The position numbers were made by a program, and so were the translations under genes. The notes under the pieces were generated by a model that was not told where the DNA came from, searched no databases, and saw only the letters and a program-made list of their open reading frames with translations. DNA of 64,000 nt from Gemmatimonadota bacterium (GTDB taxonomy: Bacteria > Gemmatimonadota > Gemmatimonadetes > Gemmatimonadales > Gemmatimonadaceae): positions 80,334-144,333 of the forward strand of contig JAJTGR010000022.1 in the NCBI GenBank assembly GCA_021299375.1, read 5' to 3'. Shown here in pieces: positions 63,800-64,000 of this stretch; position 1 is the stretch's first letter; each line of letters begins with the position of its first letter.

Positions 63800-64000
63800 G
63801 CCGTTCGTGATCACGCCGTCGCCATGACGCCGTTTGTGGTACCGCCGTCTGTGGTACCGCCGTCTGTGGTACCGCCGTCTGTGGTACCGCCGTGTGTGGT
63901 ACCGCCGTGTGTGGTACCGCCGTGTGTGGTACCGCCGTTCGCCGTACCGCCGTTCGTGATCACGCCGTCGCCATGACGCCGTTTGTGGTACCGCCGTTGG
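63800..64000. repeat. 15-bp minisatellite with a 149-base higher-order period
   Basis: Units of the form GCCGTNTGTGGTACC repeat from 63829 onward, with variants C, G and T at one position and some degenerate copies. The block at 63798-63848 returns unchanged at 63947-63997. Most units contain the palindrome GGTACC. The array continues off the window; 63766-64000 shows no gene I can support. Confidence 0.92.

Noticed and set aside
63719..63976. Val-Pro-Pro repeat open frame in the terminal array
   Set aside because: It starts inside the four-helix-bundle gene in another frame and is produced by the 15-bp repeat.
63800..64000. CRISPR array
   Set aside because: The units are contiguous 15-mers with no unique spacers, and no cas gene is near.

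Overview
The window is a 64 kb piece of a GC-rich, diderm bacterial chromosome. It has dense coding, many ATGA/GTGA stop-start overlaps, lipoproteins, Omp85/TolC-type outer-membrane proteins, RND efflux, chemotaxis genes and a Tat-type leader. Gene style and content best fit the phylum Gemmatimonadota (Gemmatimonas-like); this is inference from recognition, not a search. No rRNA, tRNA, insertion sequence, prophage or CRISPR was found. Genes sit on both strands with several convergent pairs, four of which are separated by strong hairpins or overlap outright.

Layout. (1) 1-4598, minus strand: a polyamine/membrane cluster of SPFH protein, AdoMet decarboxylase, two DUF4178 proteins, a small membrane protein, DUF350 and a membrane-anchored spermidine-synthase-like protein that runs off the window. 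(2) 4643-8546, minus: M24 peptidase, membrane protein, exported esterase, signal peptidase I. (3) 8671-12382, minus: SWIB protein with a histone-H1-like tail, a lipoprotein hydrolase coupled to endonuclease IV, and a lipoprotein. (4) 12456-16322: P5C dehydrogenase coupled to a PhzF protein, facing a GGDEF protein. (5) 16463-26920: large subunit of glutamate synthase, an Omp85-like protein, two M20 amidohydrolases. (6) 27231-34497: chemotaxis operon cheA-cheW-mcp-cheY-cheB-cheR with a possible sigma-28 promoter. (7) 34619-38642: small unknown, Tat-exported class V aminotransferase, aromatic amino acid decarboxylase, DedA protein. (8) 38707-45215, minus: tetR-tolC-adaptor-RND pump operon behind two identical palindromic operators. 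(9) 45469-48634: XdhC, MocA, DinB and Spy-like proteins. (10) 48940-63069, plus: an eight-gene MoxR/VWA operon that also carries a caspase-fold protein lacking its cysteine, a TPR gluzincin metallopeptidase and a DUF4175 giant. (11) 63070-64000: three kinds of short tandem repeat around a four-helix-bundle gene.

The strongest candidates for an under-described system are the MoxR/VWA operon with its apparent pseudo-caspase carrying a canonical EF-hand, and the polyamine-SPFH-DUF4178-DUF350 cluster. The enzymes in the latter suggest local modification of the membrane or of a membrane protein by a polyamine or aminopropyl group; the substrate is unknown. The tandem TetR operators are the clearest regulatory signal in the window.
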